Assembly (NCBI GenBank): GCA_049116315.1
Contig: JAGDZD010000008.1
Span: forward strand, 124,001-188,000
Length of the DNA stretch: 64,000 nucleotides
Direction: 5' to 3'
Source: Thalassobius sp049116315
GTDB taxonomy: Bacteria > Pseudomonadota > Alphaproteobacteria > Rhodobacterales > Rhodobacteraceae
Below are positions 15,881-23,938 of the stretch, in pieces; position 1 is the stretch's first letter; each line of letters starts with the position of its first letter. Below the pieces are notes generated by a model that was given only the letters and a program-made list of their open reading frames with translations, ran no database searches and was not told the origin of the DNA. A program made the position numbers and the translations under genes.

Positions 15881-16249
15881 ATGCGCAATGCAGCTTTGGT
15901 CTTGGGTCTGATTGCCGGATTGATTGGGATGATCGTCGGCTTCTTCAGCTTTGGCTATACCGAATTGGTGGTCTATGTGGGCGAAGACAGCGGTTGGTTT
16001 GAGCAGGTCGAAAACCTGCAACTGATCCGCTGGGTTAGTTTTCTTGCGCCGCTGCTGGCCATCACCGGTGCGGCAATGGCCAAAGTGCGGGCCTTATGGG
16101 GTGGGGTGTTGCTGCTGGTTTCAGCCGCAGGCATGTATCACGCCTTTGGCTTTAACCTGTTCACCATGTTCCCAATCGGCTTTGCCGGAGTTGCCGGCCT
16201 CTTGGCTATTGCGGCTGGGAAACCGGACGAGCCGAAGTCCCACTTTTAG
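15881..16249 (+). CDS. Small integral membrane protein (4 TM)
   Basis: A 122-residue protein with four predicted membrane segments (LVLGLIAGLIGMIVGFF; WVSFLAPLLAITGAAM; LWGGVLLLVSAAGMYHAF; FPIGFAGVAGLLAIAAG) and a short polar loop with acidic residues after the first. No functional motif. GGAGTATTT directly precedes the ATG. It overlaps the convergent DoxX gene by 44 bases, so the two transcripts are antisense at their 3' ends. Confidence 0.7.
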   Translation: MRNAALVLGLIAGLIGMIVGFFSFGYTELVVYVGEDSGWFEQVENLQLIRWVSFLAPLLAITGAAMAKVRALWGGVLLLVSAAGMYHAFGFNLFTMFPIGFAGVAGLLAIAAGKPDEPKSHF

Positions 16250-16787
16250 AGAGGAGCAACCGGTCCAAGGACAGCGGGCCTGCGCCTTTGATGATCAAGA
16301 CCAGCAGGGCCAGCATCCAAAAGCCGCGTTGATCCAAGATCACGCTGTCAGGGAAGCGATCAAACAGCGCGCCAAGGGTTTCTGCGTGCGCGATGCCGCC
16401 ATGGCCATAAAGATCGGTCAGGGACTGCACCACCACAAAGCCCACCATCGCCAAAGACGACAGACGTGTGAACAGGCCCACCGCAATCAGCAACGGCAGA
16501 ATGAATTCAGCCAAAGTGCCCGCCACAACCACGGCCCAGTGGAACAGACCCATCGCATCGGTGTCATACCCCAGAGCTTCAAACGCTTTGGGGAAGATCT
16601 GCGCATAGGCGCCCAATGCTGGGCTGAAAACCCCAAACAGCCCGTCGCCAACCTTGGTCAACGCTGAGTTCCAGAAATAGCCAACCAAAGTGGCCGCAAA
16701 AATAAAGCGGGCAAAGGTTGGGACCAACCAGTCTGCTTTGTTCAGACCGTCTGCGAGGCGCAGATATGTGTTGAGAAGGGCAGTCAT
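16206..16787 (-). CDS. DoxX-family membrane protein of the bufferin-type operon
   Basis: A 193-residue integral membrane protein with four main hydrophobic segments (FIFAATLVGYFW; AVVVAGTLAEFILPLLIAVGLF; LAMVGFVVVQSLTDLY; FWMLALLVLIIKGAGPLSLD). The GTLAEFILPLLIAVGLFTRLSSLAM block is typical of DoxX. DoxX proteins are regular partners in MNIO (DUF692) operons and are thought to serve redox or export steps. The start overlaps the stop of the DUF2063 gene (ATGA), so it is the fourth gene of the operon. Overlap with 15881-16249 is convergent. Confidence 0.88.
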   Translation of the reverse strand: MTALLNTYLRLADGLNKADWLVPTFARFIFAATLVGYFWNSALTKVGDGLFGVFSPALGAYAQIFPKAFEALGYDTDAMGLFHWAVVVAGTLAEFILPLLIAVGLFTRLSSLAMVGFVVVQSLTDLYGHGGIAHAETLGALFDRFPDSVILDQRGFWMLALLVLIIKGAGPLSLDRLLLSKSGTSARPVSQPQ

Positions 16788-17527
16788 TGAGGAGTCTCCA
16801 ATTGGATGCCGGTCAGGGCGTTTTGGGATAGCAATAAGCCAAGCAGCTGCCCAAGATCGGCGTCTTGGGTTTGTGTCATGGCCTGAGCCAGCGGGGTGCC
16901 CTTCAACAGGTCCAGCATTAGATGGGCGTCCGCAGTGGTTAGCGGGGTCAAAACAGGGTCGAACTCGGGACGGGTTACTAAAACGGGTTGGGCCACGTCA
17001 CTGGGGACGGCTGTTTCGGGCGACAGTGCTTTGTCGCGAATATAGTGAATGGGCCAATCAGACATCACCAGTTTCACCGCCGCCGAGATCTGCAATCGGG
17101 CGCTGTTGAGCGCCTCTGGGGGCAGGTCAGACAGGGCGGTGGGGGCCACAGGTGTGGCATCCGCCGCGTGATAAGATTGACGCATGGCATATTCCAGACG
17201 GGCCACATCTGGCAAATACCCCAGTTTGTTCAGCGATGGGATCTGCGCGATATAGGCGGGAAACCGACCGCCATAGAGCATCATCAAAGGAGAGCTTGGC
17301 GGATTGGCCCGCAGATACCCCTGCGCGATGTGTTTGAAGTTGCCTTCCCCCAACAGACGCGCGGTGGCCGGAAAGCCCGCTTCGAGGGCCTCAACCAAGG
17401 ACACAGCGACGTTGTTGCGATAGACGGAAAAGCGTTTGCCAGCGGGGCGGCCTTCGGCGTCGCTCAGCCCGGCGGGCACGTCGCGTGTGGGATCAAGCAA
17501 AGCTTGGCGAAACACGGTTTGTGTCAT
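16784..17527 (-). CDS. bufC: DUF2063 protein, MNIO partner (BufC/HvfC-like)
   Basis: A 247-residue protein whose N-terminal 90 residues match the DUF2063 putative DNA-binding family (FRQALLDPTRDVPAGL, GKRFSVYRNNVAVSLVEALEAGFPATARLLGEGNFKHIAQGYLRANPPSSPLMMLYG). In characterised MNIO systems (MbnC, TglI-like, BufC) this partner binds the precursor leader and presents it to the iron enzyme; it does not bind DNA. The start overlaps the stop of the DUF692 gene (ATGA), showing translational coupling. The symbol follows bufferin nomenclature and rests on gene context. Confidence 0.87.
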   Translation of the reverse strand: MTQTVFRQALLDPTRDVPAGLSDAEGRPAGKRFSVYRNNVAVSLVEALEAGFPATARLLGEGNFKHIAQGYLRANPPSSPLMMLYGGRFPAYIAQIPSLNKLGYLPDVARLEYAMRQSYHAADATPVAPTALSDLPPEALNSARLQISAAVKLVMSDWPIHYIRDKALSPETAVPSDVAQPVLVTRPEFDPVLTPLTTADAHLMLDLLKGTPLAQAMTQTQDADLGQLLGLLLSQNALTGIQLETPQ

Positions 17528-18372
17528 GCGGGCACCCGTTCAAGCGCTGTGGCGGCGCGGCTGGCCTCGTCAACCAAAGTGGCCCAATCTGGCACATCGG
17601 TGTCCCATTCGATCAGGGTCGGGCGGGGGCCCGCGCGTTCCAAAGTGTAATCCAGCAGCGTCCAGACCGGATCGGCCACTGCGCGGCCATGGCTGTCGAT
17701 CAACAAAGGCGCGCCGTGGTCATCTTCGTCTTCGTCATGGCCGCCAAGGTGGATTTCCCCAACTTGGTCCAGCGCAAAGGCATCGACATAGGCGCGCGGG
17801 TCATAGTTCAGGTTCACAGCCGACACAAAGATGTTGTTCACATCCAACAGCAAGCCACAGCCGGTGCGATTGGCCAATTCGGCCAAAAAAGCGGGCTCAT
17901 CATAGGTCGAGGCATCAAAGGCCAGATAGGAGGAAGGGTTTTCCAGCAGGATCTGTCGACCAAGCGTGTTTTGCAGCTGGTCAATATGATCCCCAACGCG
18001 GGACAGCGTTGCGTTGGTATAGGGCAGGGGCAGCAGGTCGTTCAGAAAGGCATTTTCGTGTGAAGACCAGGCAAGGTGCTCTGAAAAGCTGGCTGGGTTT
18101 ACCCAGTCGCACAGCTGTTTCAGGCGTTTCAGATGGTCCGCGTCCAGCGGGCCTTCGCCGCCAATGGACAGGCCCACCCCATGGATGGAAATGGGAAATT
18201 GTTCGGCCAGATGGCGCAGTTGCGCCACCGGGCGTCCGCCGTCACCCATATAGTTTTCGGCGTGGATCTCTAGCCAGCCCACAGGGCCAGCCGCATTCAG
18301 GATATCAGAGTAATGCTGAGGCTTGTAACCGACGCCAACGGTACGCGGCAGCGTATTGAGTTGCTCGAACAT
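17524..18372 (-). CDS. bufB: MNIO peptide-modifying enzyme (DUF692; BufB/HvfB-like)
   Basis: A 282-residue TIM-barrel protein of the multinuclear non-heme iron oxidative enzyme family. It begins PRTVGVGYKPQHYSDIL and shows the expected metal-binding strands: FPISIHGVGLSIGG, SFSEHLAW, LLENPSSYL, LLLDVNNIFVSAVN, EIHLGGHDED and TLIEWDTDVP (His, Glu, Asp and Asn ligands). Relatives use iron and oxygen to turn Cys residues of a precursor peptide into oxazolone/thioamide or thiooxazole groups. ATG 18372 is preferred to the GTG at 18375. It lies directly behind the Cys-rich precursor gene, from which a hairpin separates it. Confidence 0.92.
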   Translation of the reverse strand: MFEQLNTLPRTVGVGYKPQHYSDILNAAGPVGWLEIHAENYMGDGGRPVAQLRHLAEQFPISIHGVGLSIGGEGPLDADHLKRLKQLCDWVNPASFSEHLAWSSHENAFLNDLLPLPYTNATLSRVGDHIDQLQNTLGRQILLENPSSYLAFDASTYDEPAFLAELANRTGCGLLLDVNNIFVSAVNLNYDPRAYVDAFALDQVGEIHLGGHDEDEDDHGAPLLIDSHGRAVADPVWTLLDYTLERAGPRPTLIEWDTDVPDWATLVDEASRAATALERVPA

Positions 18373-18394
18373 CACTCACCCCCCGGAGATTGAA

Positions 18395-18415
18395 GCAGGA
18401 CGGCGACCGTCCTGC
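18395..18415 (-). terminator. Hairpin between RiPP precursor and MNIO gene
   Basis: GCAGGACGG (18395-18403) and CCGTCCTGC (18407-18415) form a perfect 9-bp stem with a 3-nt loop in the 62-bp gap between the precursor gene and bufB. Such a partial terminator would give more precursor mRNA than enzyme mRNA, as expected for a peptide substrate. Confidence 0.65.
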
Positions 18416-18434
18416 CTAAATTTGCATGATCGCC

Positions 18435-18740
18435 TTATGCAGGGATATCACGATCCAGAGCTTCAAGCGAACCTTTGCGTGCAGAACCATCGGCCATCAC
18501 TGGCAGTTCGATGTCCATGCAGGTGCCTGCGTCAACCAAAGTCCAAGCGTTGCCTTGGTAGTCAACTTTCGAAGTGCCGGCGCATGTGGTGCCTGGGCCC
18601 GCGGCGCAATCGTTTTCGCCTGCCAGAGAAATGCCATAGCATTTTTCAGAACCGGCTGCGTGGGCAGCAGTTGTTGTGTGTGCGGTCAGAGCTGCGGCAA
18701 CGGCGCCTGCTACGGCGAGGGTCTTAATGGTATCGGACAT
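18435..18740 (-). CDS. bufA: DUF2282 bufferin-type precursor peptide
   Basis: A 101-residue precursor: a Sec-type signal region (IKTLAVAGAVAAALTAHTTTAAHAA) is followed by a core with four Cys (Cys34, 45, 53, 74): EKCYGISLAGENDCAAG, TTCAGTSKVDYQGNAWTLV and AGTC. EKCYG ... DC ... CAGTS ... GxC is the DUF2282 signature. In bufferins of Caulobacter two of these Cys become thiooxazoles and the mature peptide binds copper in the periplasm. The C-terminal extension after Cys74 (MDIELPVMADGSARKGSLEALDRDIPA) is longer than usual and carries no Cys. GGGAAG precedes the ATG. First gene of the bufABC-doxX operon. Confidence 0.88.
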   Translation of the reverse strand: MSDTIKTLAVAGAVAAALTAHTTTAAHAAGSEKCYGISLAGENDCAAGPGTTCAGTSKVDYQGNAWTLVDAGTCMDIELPVMADGSARKGSLEALDRDIPA

Positions 18741-18909
18741 CTATCTTCCCTTTCAAAGTGGTCAAAACTCAGGGTCGCTTGTCTCGGCGACATCCCAAAA
18801 TTAGCTTTGGAAGATGGCCTTTAGCCACTCACGAGCGCGTGTATCACGGCTCCGTGTGCCTGTGTGACCCTAAGTCCCTATTTTTAACGACGAAACCCAC
18901 GAAATGTTA

Positions 18910-18940
18910 CGGCCCGCAGTGGAAAAACCAGTGCGGGCCG
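18910..18940 (-). terminator. thrS terminator
   Basis: CGGCCCGCAGTGG (18910-18922) and CCAGTGCGGGCCG (18928-18940) pair along 13 positions with one mismatch around an A5 loop, about 22 bases beyond the thrS stop. A T-poor tail follows on the minus strand. GAAATGTT occurs on both sides of the hairpin as a short direct repeat. Confidence 0.65.
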
Positions 18941-18961
18941 CTAGAAATGTTTCGTTTTTTG

Positions 18962-20908
18962 TTACAGCTGGTCGGGCGGCGTGCGTTCAACCGACAGCGT
19001 GCTCACGATATCGTCCAAAGTTGTAACAGAAGTCTGCTTCTGCCCAAGGCGCCGCACGGACACGGTGTTTTCTTCAACTTCCTTCATGCCACAGGCCAGA
19101 ATGACCGGCACTTTGCCCAAGCTGTGTTCGCGGACTTTATAGTTGATCTTTTCATTGCGCAGATCCGCTTCGGCCCGCACGCCGACGGCGCGCAGCGCAT
19201 CAACGACTTTCTGACAATAGTCATCCGCATCCGAAACGATCGAGGCCACGACAACCTGACGCGGGGCCAGCCAGAAGGGCAATTTGCCGGCGTGTTCTTC
19301 GATCAGGATACCGATAAAGCGCTCGAACGAACCCAATGTCGCGCGGTGCAGCATCACAGGGCGGTGGCGATCCCCATCAGCCCCTACATAGCTGGCGTCC
19401 AGACGATCTGGCAGGTTGGGGTCAACCTGCAGCGTGCCACATTGCCAATCCCGGCCGATGGCATCGGTCAGCACAAATTCCAATTTTGGACCGTAAAAGG
19501 CGCCTTCACCTTCTTGCAGTTCAAAATCATATCCGGCCGCTTTACAGGCATTGCCCAAGGCCGCTTCGACCCGGTCCCAGCTTTCGTCTGAACCAATCCG
19601 CTTTTCAGGGCGCGTGGACAGTTTGACCTTCCAGTTGGGGAAGCCAAGGTCCGCATAAACACCCGCCAGAAATTCGATGAACTTCTTGGTTTCAGATTCA
19701 ATCTGATCTTCGGTACAGAAGATGTGACCGTCATCTTGGGTAAAGCCGCGCACCCGCATGATGCCATGTAGCGCCCCTGAGGGTTCATAGCGCGCACAGG
19801 ATCCGAACTCGGCCATGCGCAGCGGCAGGTCGCGATAGGACTTCATACCGTGGTTGAACACCTGCACGTGGCAGGGGCAGTTCATTGGCTTCAGCGCATT
19901 GATGGCTTTCTCGCGGGCGTGTTCTTCATCCACTTCGACGATGAACATATTGTCTTGGTAGTTTTCCCAGTGCCCGGATTTTTCCCAGAGCTTGCGATCT
20001 ACGACCTGTGGGGTGTTGACCTCAACATAACCATCCACACGCTGCTTGCGACGCATGTAGTCTTGCAGCTCGGTGTAAACGGTCCAGCCATTGGGGTGCC
20101 AGAAGACTTGGCCTGGGGCCTCTTCTTGCATGTGGAACAGGTTCATTTCGCGACCAAGCTTGCGGTGGTCACGCTTTGCGGCCTCTTCCAGCATGGTCAT
20201 ATGCGCTTTCAGCGCTTTGCGGTCTTTGAAGGCCACGCCGTAGATTCGCTGCAACATCGGGCGCGAGCTGTCACCCAGCCAATAAGCACCCGCCACATGG
20301 GTCAGCTTAAAGCCGTCCGCCGGCAGTTGACCGGTGTGTTGCAGGTGAGGGCCACGGCACAGATCCTGCCAGTCGCCATGCCAATACATCCGCAGGTCTT
20401 CGCCTTCGGGGATGCGGTCGATCAGCTCAAGCTTATAGGGTTCACCGGTGCCACGATAATGTTCAACCGCGCGGGCACGGTCCCACACTTCGGTTTTGAC
20501 CTCGTCACGGGCGTTGATGATCTCTTTCATGCGGGCTTCGATTTGACCGAGATCTTCTGAGGAAAAGGGCTCTTCGCGATCAAAGTCATAGAACCAGCCG
20601 TAATCCCGGACGGGTCCGATGGTGACTTTGACGTCAGGCCAGATTTCTTGCACGGCGCGCGCCATCACATGCGCAAAGTCATGGCGGATCAACTCAAGCG
20701 CCTGATCGTCGTCTTGCATGGTGTGAATGGCGATCTGCGCATCCGCAGTGATCGGCCATTGCATGTCCCAATGCGCGCCATCAACGCTGGCACTGATCGC
20801 CTTTTTGGACAGCGATTTGGAAATGCTGGCGGCCACTTCGGCAGGGGTTACACCTGCGTCGAACTGTTTTGCATTGCCATCGGGAAAGGTGAGGGTGACT
20901 TGTGCCAT
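18962..20908 (-). CDS. thrS: Threonyl-tRNA synthetase
   Basis: A 648-residue class II aminoacyl-tRNA synthetase. Domains in order: TGS (MAQVTLTFPDGNAKQFDAGVTPAEVAASIS), the editing domain with HDFAHVMARAV (HxxxH-type zinc/editing site) and GPVRDYGWFYDF, the catalytic core (motif 2 region MRVRGFTQDDGHIFCT; Cys in MNCPCHVQVF binds zinc), and the C-terminal anticodon-binding domain (APRQVVVASIVSDADDYCQKVVDALRAVGVR). AGGAGG lies 7 nt before the chosen ATG at 20908. Monocistronic. Confidence 0.97.
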   Translation of the reverse strand: MAQVTLTFPDGNAKQFDAGVTPAEVAASISKSLSKKAISASVDGAHWDMQWPITADAQIAIHTMQDDDQALELIRHDFAHVMARAVQEIWPDVKVTIGPVRDYGWFYDFDREEPFSSEDLGQIEARMKEIINARDEVKTEVWDRARAVEHYRGTGEPYKLELIDRIPEGEDLRMYWHGDWQDLCRGPHLQHTGQLPADGFKLTHVAGAYWLGDSSRPMLQRIYGVAFKDRKALKAHMTMLEEAAKRDHRKLGREMNLFHMQEEAPGQVFWHPNGWTVYTELQDYMRRKQRVDGYVEVNTPQVVDRKLWEKSGHWENYQDNMFIVEVDEEHAREKAINALKPMNCPCHVQVFNHGMKSYRDLPLRMAEFGSCARYEPSGALHGIMRVRGFTQDDGHIFCTEDQIESETKKFIEFLAGVYADLGFPNWKVKLSTRPEKRIGSDESWDRVEAALGNACKAAGYDFELQEGEGAFYGPKLEFVLTDAIGRDWQCGTLQVDPNLPDRLDASYVGADGDRHRPVMLHRATLGSFERFIGILIEEHAGKLPFWLAPRQVVVASIVSDADDYCQKVVDALRAVGVRAEADLRNEKINYKVREHSLGKVPVILACGMKEVEENTVSVRRLGQKQTSVTTLDDIVSTLSVERTPPDQL

Positions 20909-21056
20909 TTTTGGCCTCCTCGTCAGTTTGGCGCCCACGGAACGCCCGGTTGCGGGTGATATGTTCGGCGCCTTTATTGGGGTGCGTTTGCGGGCAAGTC
21001 AAGCAGGTGTCAGGCCGGGGGGACCATATCGCAGAGAGCGGCGTGGCGGAACAGAC

Positions 21057-21644
21057 TCACTCTTCGCCCGTTAGCGCCAGTGCGGCGGTGCGCTCGATAT
21101 GGGTAAGGTATTGATCTTGGCTCCAGTCGCATTGCACGCGCAGCTGTTCCCAAGTTGGAACCGACAACAGCGCCCACAATAGATCGGTGGCTCGCTCGGG
21201 GGACAGCGTGGTCGTCAAATCACCGTCTGCGTCCAGTGCATGCACCACCGCGGCGCAGCCGTGGCGCACCGCCTGCATCCGATCCTCCCAGGCTTTGGCC
21301 GCTTCGGCATCGGTGGCCTGCATGGCCATCAGCGCGGTGGCAACCCCATGGATTTCAGGAATGTAATTTCCCCATGCCTCTACATATAGGCGCAGTCGGG
21401 CTTGCCCGTTTTGGGCGGCGCGACTGGGCGCAAGGCGGTCGTCCACGTGCTTGACCTCGTCGATGTGACGCGTGGTGGCCAAAAGCAAATCGGCCCGGTT
21501 TGGAAAGTGAAGATAGAGCGCTTGCCGGCTGATCCCTGCCTTTTTGGCGATGTCGGACATGCGCACGGTGCTGCCGCCTTGTTCCAGCAAGTGCCATGCG
21601 GCGTTCAAAACGCGAAGGCGGGTGGGAGCGGTTTCACTTGACAT
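21057..21644 (-). CDS. TetR/AcrR-family repressor
   Basis: A 195-residue protein with a TetR DNA-binding domain (TRLRVLNAAWHLLEQGGSTVRMSDIAKKAGISRQALYLHFPNRADLL, residues about 8-55) and a helical ligand domain. It is divergent from an NAD(P)-binding oxidoreductase; two near-identical palindromes lie between them and one covers this gene's own start codon, so autorepression and control of the oxidoreductase are very likely. Confidence 0.92.
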   Translation of the reverse strand: MSSETAPTRLRVLNAAWHLLEQGGSTVRMSDIAKKAGISRQALYLHFPNRADLLLATTRHIDEVKHVDDRLAPSRAAQNGQARLRLYVEAWGNYIPEIHGVATALMAMQATDAEAAKAWEDRMQAVRHGCAAVVHALDADGDLTTTLSPERATDLLWALLSVPTWEQLRVQCDWSQDQYLTHIERTAALALTGEE

Positions 21645-21652
21645 GGTGTCAA
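21638..21652. promoter_or_regulatory. TetR operator copy 1
   Basis: TTGACATGGTGTCAA is a near-perfect 15-bp palindrome (TTGACA / TGTCAA arms) overlapping the start codon of the TetR gene. A second copy lies 42 bp away. Confidence 0.8.
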
Positions 21653-21679
21653 TTAACTTTGTATTGCGGCGAAGTCAAC

Positions 21680-21694
21680 TTGACACGGTGTCAA
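21680..21694. promoter_or_regulatory. TetR operator copy 2
   Basis: TTGACACGGTGTCAA is a perfect 7-bp inverted repeat around one central base, 22 bases before the oxidoreductase start. It differs from copy 1 at one base. Confidence 0.82.
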
Positions 21695-21716
21695 GTAGCT
21701 TAAGAAAGGACTCGAA

Positions 21717-22346
21717 ATGAAAGTGATTGTTTTTGGCGCAACTGGCAGTGTTGGACAGCTTGCCGTTCAAGCCATGCTGGACGAAGGTCATGAGGTGACG
21801 GCCTTTGCCCGGTCACCTCAGGCGTTGAATTTGACCTCAGAGCGGCTGCATTTGCGCAGCGGCAACGCGCTGGAGGCTCAGGAGGTGAGCGACGCCATCC
21901 AAGGTCATGATGCCGTGGTGGTGACGCTGGGGGCCGGCAAAGCCCGCAACAGCGATATCCGATCTCGTGGCACGATGAATGTGATTTTGGGCATGCAGAC
22001 CCATGGCGTGCGGCGGCTGATCTGTCAGTCCACACTTGGGGCGCATGAAAGCTGGGCCAACCTGAATTTCTTTTGGAAGCGGATCATGTTTGGTGCGTTG
22101 CTGCGCCCGGTATTTCTAGATCACGAGCTGCAAGAAAATCTGGTACGCGCCAGCGGGCTGGAGTGGACCATTGTGCGCCCAAGCGCCTTTACCGATGGGC
22201 CAGCTGGGGGCGGTTTCCAAGAAAACGTGCCCGCAACCGCGCGGTCCTTGCGATTGAAGATTTCGCGCGCGGATGTGGCGGCCTTTTTGACCGGCCAATT
22301 GCTGGATCGCACCTATCGTCATCAGGCGGTTGGGATCTCAACGTGA
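21717..22346 (+). CDS. NAD(P)-binding oxidoreductase (atypical SDR, BLVRB/NmrA-like)
   Basis: A 209-residue Rossmann-fold protein: MKVIVFGATGSVGQLAVQAMLDEGHEVTAFARSP has the GxxGxxG dinucleotide motif, followed by DAVVVTLGAG, a central RLICQSTLGAHES and the WTIVRPSAFTDGP segment. This is the SDR_a5 / NAD(P)H-binding group that includes flavin reductases and NmrA-like sensors. Its substrate is unknown. It is divergent from its probable TetR repressor. Confidence 0.88.
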   Translation: MKVIVFGATGSVGQLAVQAMLDEGHEVTAFARSPQALNLTSERLHLRSGNALEAQEVSDAIQGHDAVVVTLGAGKARNSDIRSRGTMNVILGMQTHGVRRLICQSTLGAHESWANLNFFWKRIMFGALLRPVFLDHELQENLVRASGLEWTIVRPSAFTDGPAGGGFQENVPATARSLRLKISRADVAAFLTGQLLDRTYRHQAVGIST

Positions 22347-22362
22347 TTTCATGTCCCGCAGC

Positions 22363-22392
22363 CCGCCTGAGACGAATTGACGTGTCAGGCGG
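22363..22392. terminator. Hairpin between convergent genes
   Basis: CCGCCTGA (22363-22370) pairs perfectly with TCAGGCGG (22385-22392). The right arm includes the stop codon of the aminotransferase gene; the plus-strand oxidoreductase ends just upstream. Confidence 0.5.
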
Positions 22393-23266
22393 CGCTGGTT
22401 TGCTGCCCAAGGTCATGGGCATATTCCCAATAGAGCTTGCGCGCCAATGAGCTGATGGCCCCAATGCCCAATTCACGTTCGTCCAAACGTGACACCGGCA
22501 TGACCTTGGCGATGTTTCCGGTGGCAAAGATCTCTTCTGCCGATTGGAAATCTGCCAGCGTCAGTGTTTCCTCTAGGACTTCGACGCCCGCTTGGCGCAA
22601 CAGGCCAATCACCCGCTGCCGGGTGAGGCCGTTCAAAAAACAACCTGTTGGCATAGGGGTGAACACAACGCCGTCACGCACCATAAACACGTTGGTTGAG
22701 GCGGTTTCTGCAACATTGTCGTCAATGTCCAATGACAGCGCATTGGAAAACCCGCGCTGGCGCGCATAGGACATGATGCGCCCATTGTTGGCATAAAGGG
22801 ATCCGGCTTTGGCTTCGGTCAGTGCCATATCCTGTCGGGGGCGCCGATAGGGGGCCACGGTCAGCGAAAACCCTTCGATCGAAGGCATGGCCATCTCTTC
22901 GATGCAGATCGCAAAATTGGTGCTTTCGGGATCGATTTCGATCAAGCCGGGGCCACCGTCCTGCGACCACATCATGGGGCGGATATAAAGTTCTGCGCCC
23001 GCAGGTGCTTTGCGCAGCCGTTCCCGCACCAGCGCGGCCACTTCTTCGCCTGTGGTGGTTGGCAACATGCCTAAAGCACGGGCAGAGCGGATCAACCGAG
23101 CACAGTGCAGATCCAGATCCGGTGCCACACCTTCAAACATGCGCGCGCCATCAAAGACCTGACTGCCAAGCCACGCCGCATGATCCGCTGCACGCATGAT
23201 CGGCACATTGCCTTCGTGCCAATCCCCTTCGAACCACGTTGCGATCTTTCCGCTACCAATTGCCAT
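22385..23266 (-). CDS. Class IV aminotransferase (branched-chain amino acid type)
   Basis: A 293-residue fold-type IV PLP enzyme. Diagnostic parts are the N-terminal GSQVFDGARMFEG (YG/FDG-type opening), the PLP lysine region LTEAKAGSLYANNGRIMSYA, and the cofactor-binding EIFATGNIAKVMPVSRL. Length and ETASTNVFMVRDGVVFTP fit branched-chain aminotransferases (IlvE/BcaT), but D-alanine aminotransferase and aminodeoxychorismate lyase belong to the same fold. AGGAGG precedes ATG 23266; the longer frame is not used. Divergent from an Lrp-type regulator, consistent with an amino-acid substrate. Confidence 0.88.
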   Translation of the reverse strand: MAIGSGKIATWFEGDWHEGNVPIMRAADHAAWLGSQVFDGARMFEGVAPDLDLHCARLIRSARALGMLPTTTGEEVAALVRERLRKAPAGAELYIRPMMWSQDGGPGLIEIDPESTNFAICIEEMAMPSIEGFSLTVAPYRRPRQDMALTEAKAGSLYANNGRIMSYARQRGFSNALSLDIDDNVAETASTNVFMVRDGVVFTPMPTGCFLNGLTRQRVIGLLRQAGVEVLEETLTLADFQSAEEIFATGNIAKVMPVSRLDERELGIGAISSLARKLYWEYAHDLGQQTSAA

Positions 23267-23415
23267 CTGAGCCTCCTGTGACACAGTGTATGTGCCATTC
23301 CCTGCAAGAAGTTTACCAACTTGGCGCAAAATTTCATTTCAATTTTCGCAATATTTGCGTGATAACTGTGAAATACTTTTGCCAAATCGGGCAAATGCAA
23401 ACGAAAGTTTTCACA

Positions 23416-23880
23416 ATGGCGACTGCGCTTTCTGAAATGGACCTCCGCATCTTGCGTGAACTGACGCGCGACGGGCGTCAGTCCAACGCTCAACTGGCTG
23501 AAAATGTCGGCTTGTCGGCCAGCCAATGTTGGCAACGGTTGCGCAAGTTGGAAAAATCCGGCGTCATTCAAGGCTATGGGGTGCGCATCGATCATGCGCA
23601 GCTTGGCGTGCCGGAAACGGTGCTGCTGGAACTGGCGATGGAGCGCAACGAAGGTTTCGAGGTGGAAGCGGTCTGTGAAAAACTGGCACGCTTTCCAGAG
23701 GTGCTAGAGGTGCGCATGACCACAGGGGATTTTGATATCTTTGCCAAGGTCGTTGTCAGCGACACCCGTGGCTATGAGCGCTTTTTACGGGAACGCTTGT
23801 ATAAGATGAGCGGAATTCGCCAGTCGCGATCGAGCTTTTCGTTGCGTCATTACAAAAACGAAATCTCGGTCGTACCCTAA
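23416..23880 (+). CDS. Lrp/AsnC-family transcriptional regulator
   Basis: A 154-residue regulator: N-terminal helix-turn-helix (EMDLRILRELTRDGRQSNAQLAENVGLSASQCWQRLRKLEKSGVIQGYG) and a C-terminal RAM/AsnC domain (VLLELAMERNEGFEVEAVCEKLARFPEVLEVRMTTGDFDIFAKVVV) that binds amino acids and oligomerises. Start 23416 is chosen by family alignment; ATG 23395 is possible. Divergent from the class IV aminotransferase, its likely target, with a 149-bp A/T-rich gap. GCGCCC/GGGCGC (23891-23908) after the stop is a candidate terminator. Confidence 0.92.
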   Translation: MATALSEMDLRILRELTRDGRQSNAQLAENVGLSASQCWQRLRKLEKSGVIQGYGVRIDHAQLGVPETVLLELAMERNEGFEVEAVCEKLARFPEVLEVRMTTGDFDIFAKVVVSDTRGYERFLRERLYKMSGIRQSRSSFSLRHYKNEISVVP

Positions 23881-23890
23881 TCCACTTTTC

Positions 23891-23908
23891 GCGCCCCATG
23901 CAGGGCGC
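23891..23908 (+). terminator. Hairpin after Lrp gene
   Basis: GCGCCC (23891-23896) and GGGCGC (23903-23908) with a 6-nt loop, 10 bases beyond the Lrp stop codon. No T-tract. Confidence 0.45.
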
Positions 23909-23938
23909 TAAGCTGCCAGAAAAGATTGGGAGAGATCG

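Noticed and set aside
18741..18909. ECF sigma (SigF-like) promoter before the bufferin-type precursor
   Set aside because: A GTAAC-type element and CGTC are present on the minus strand, but the spacing of about 12-13 bases is too short for known ECF promoters.
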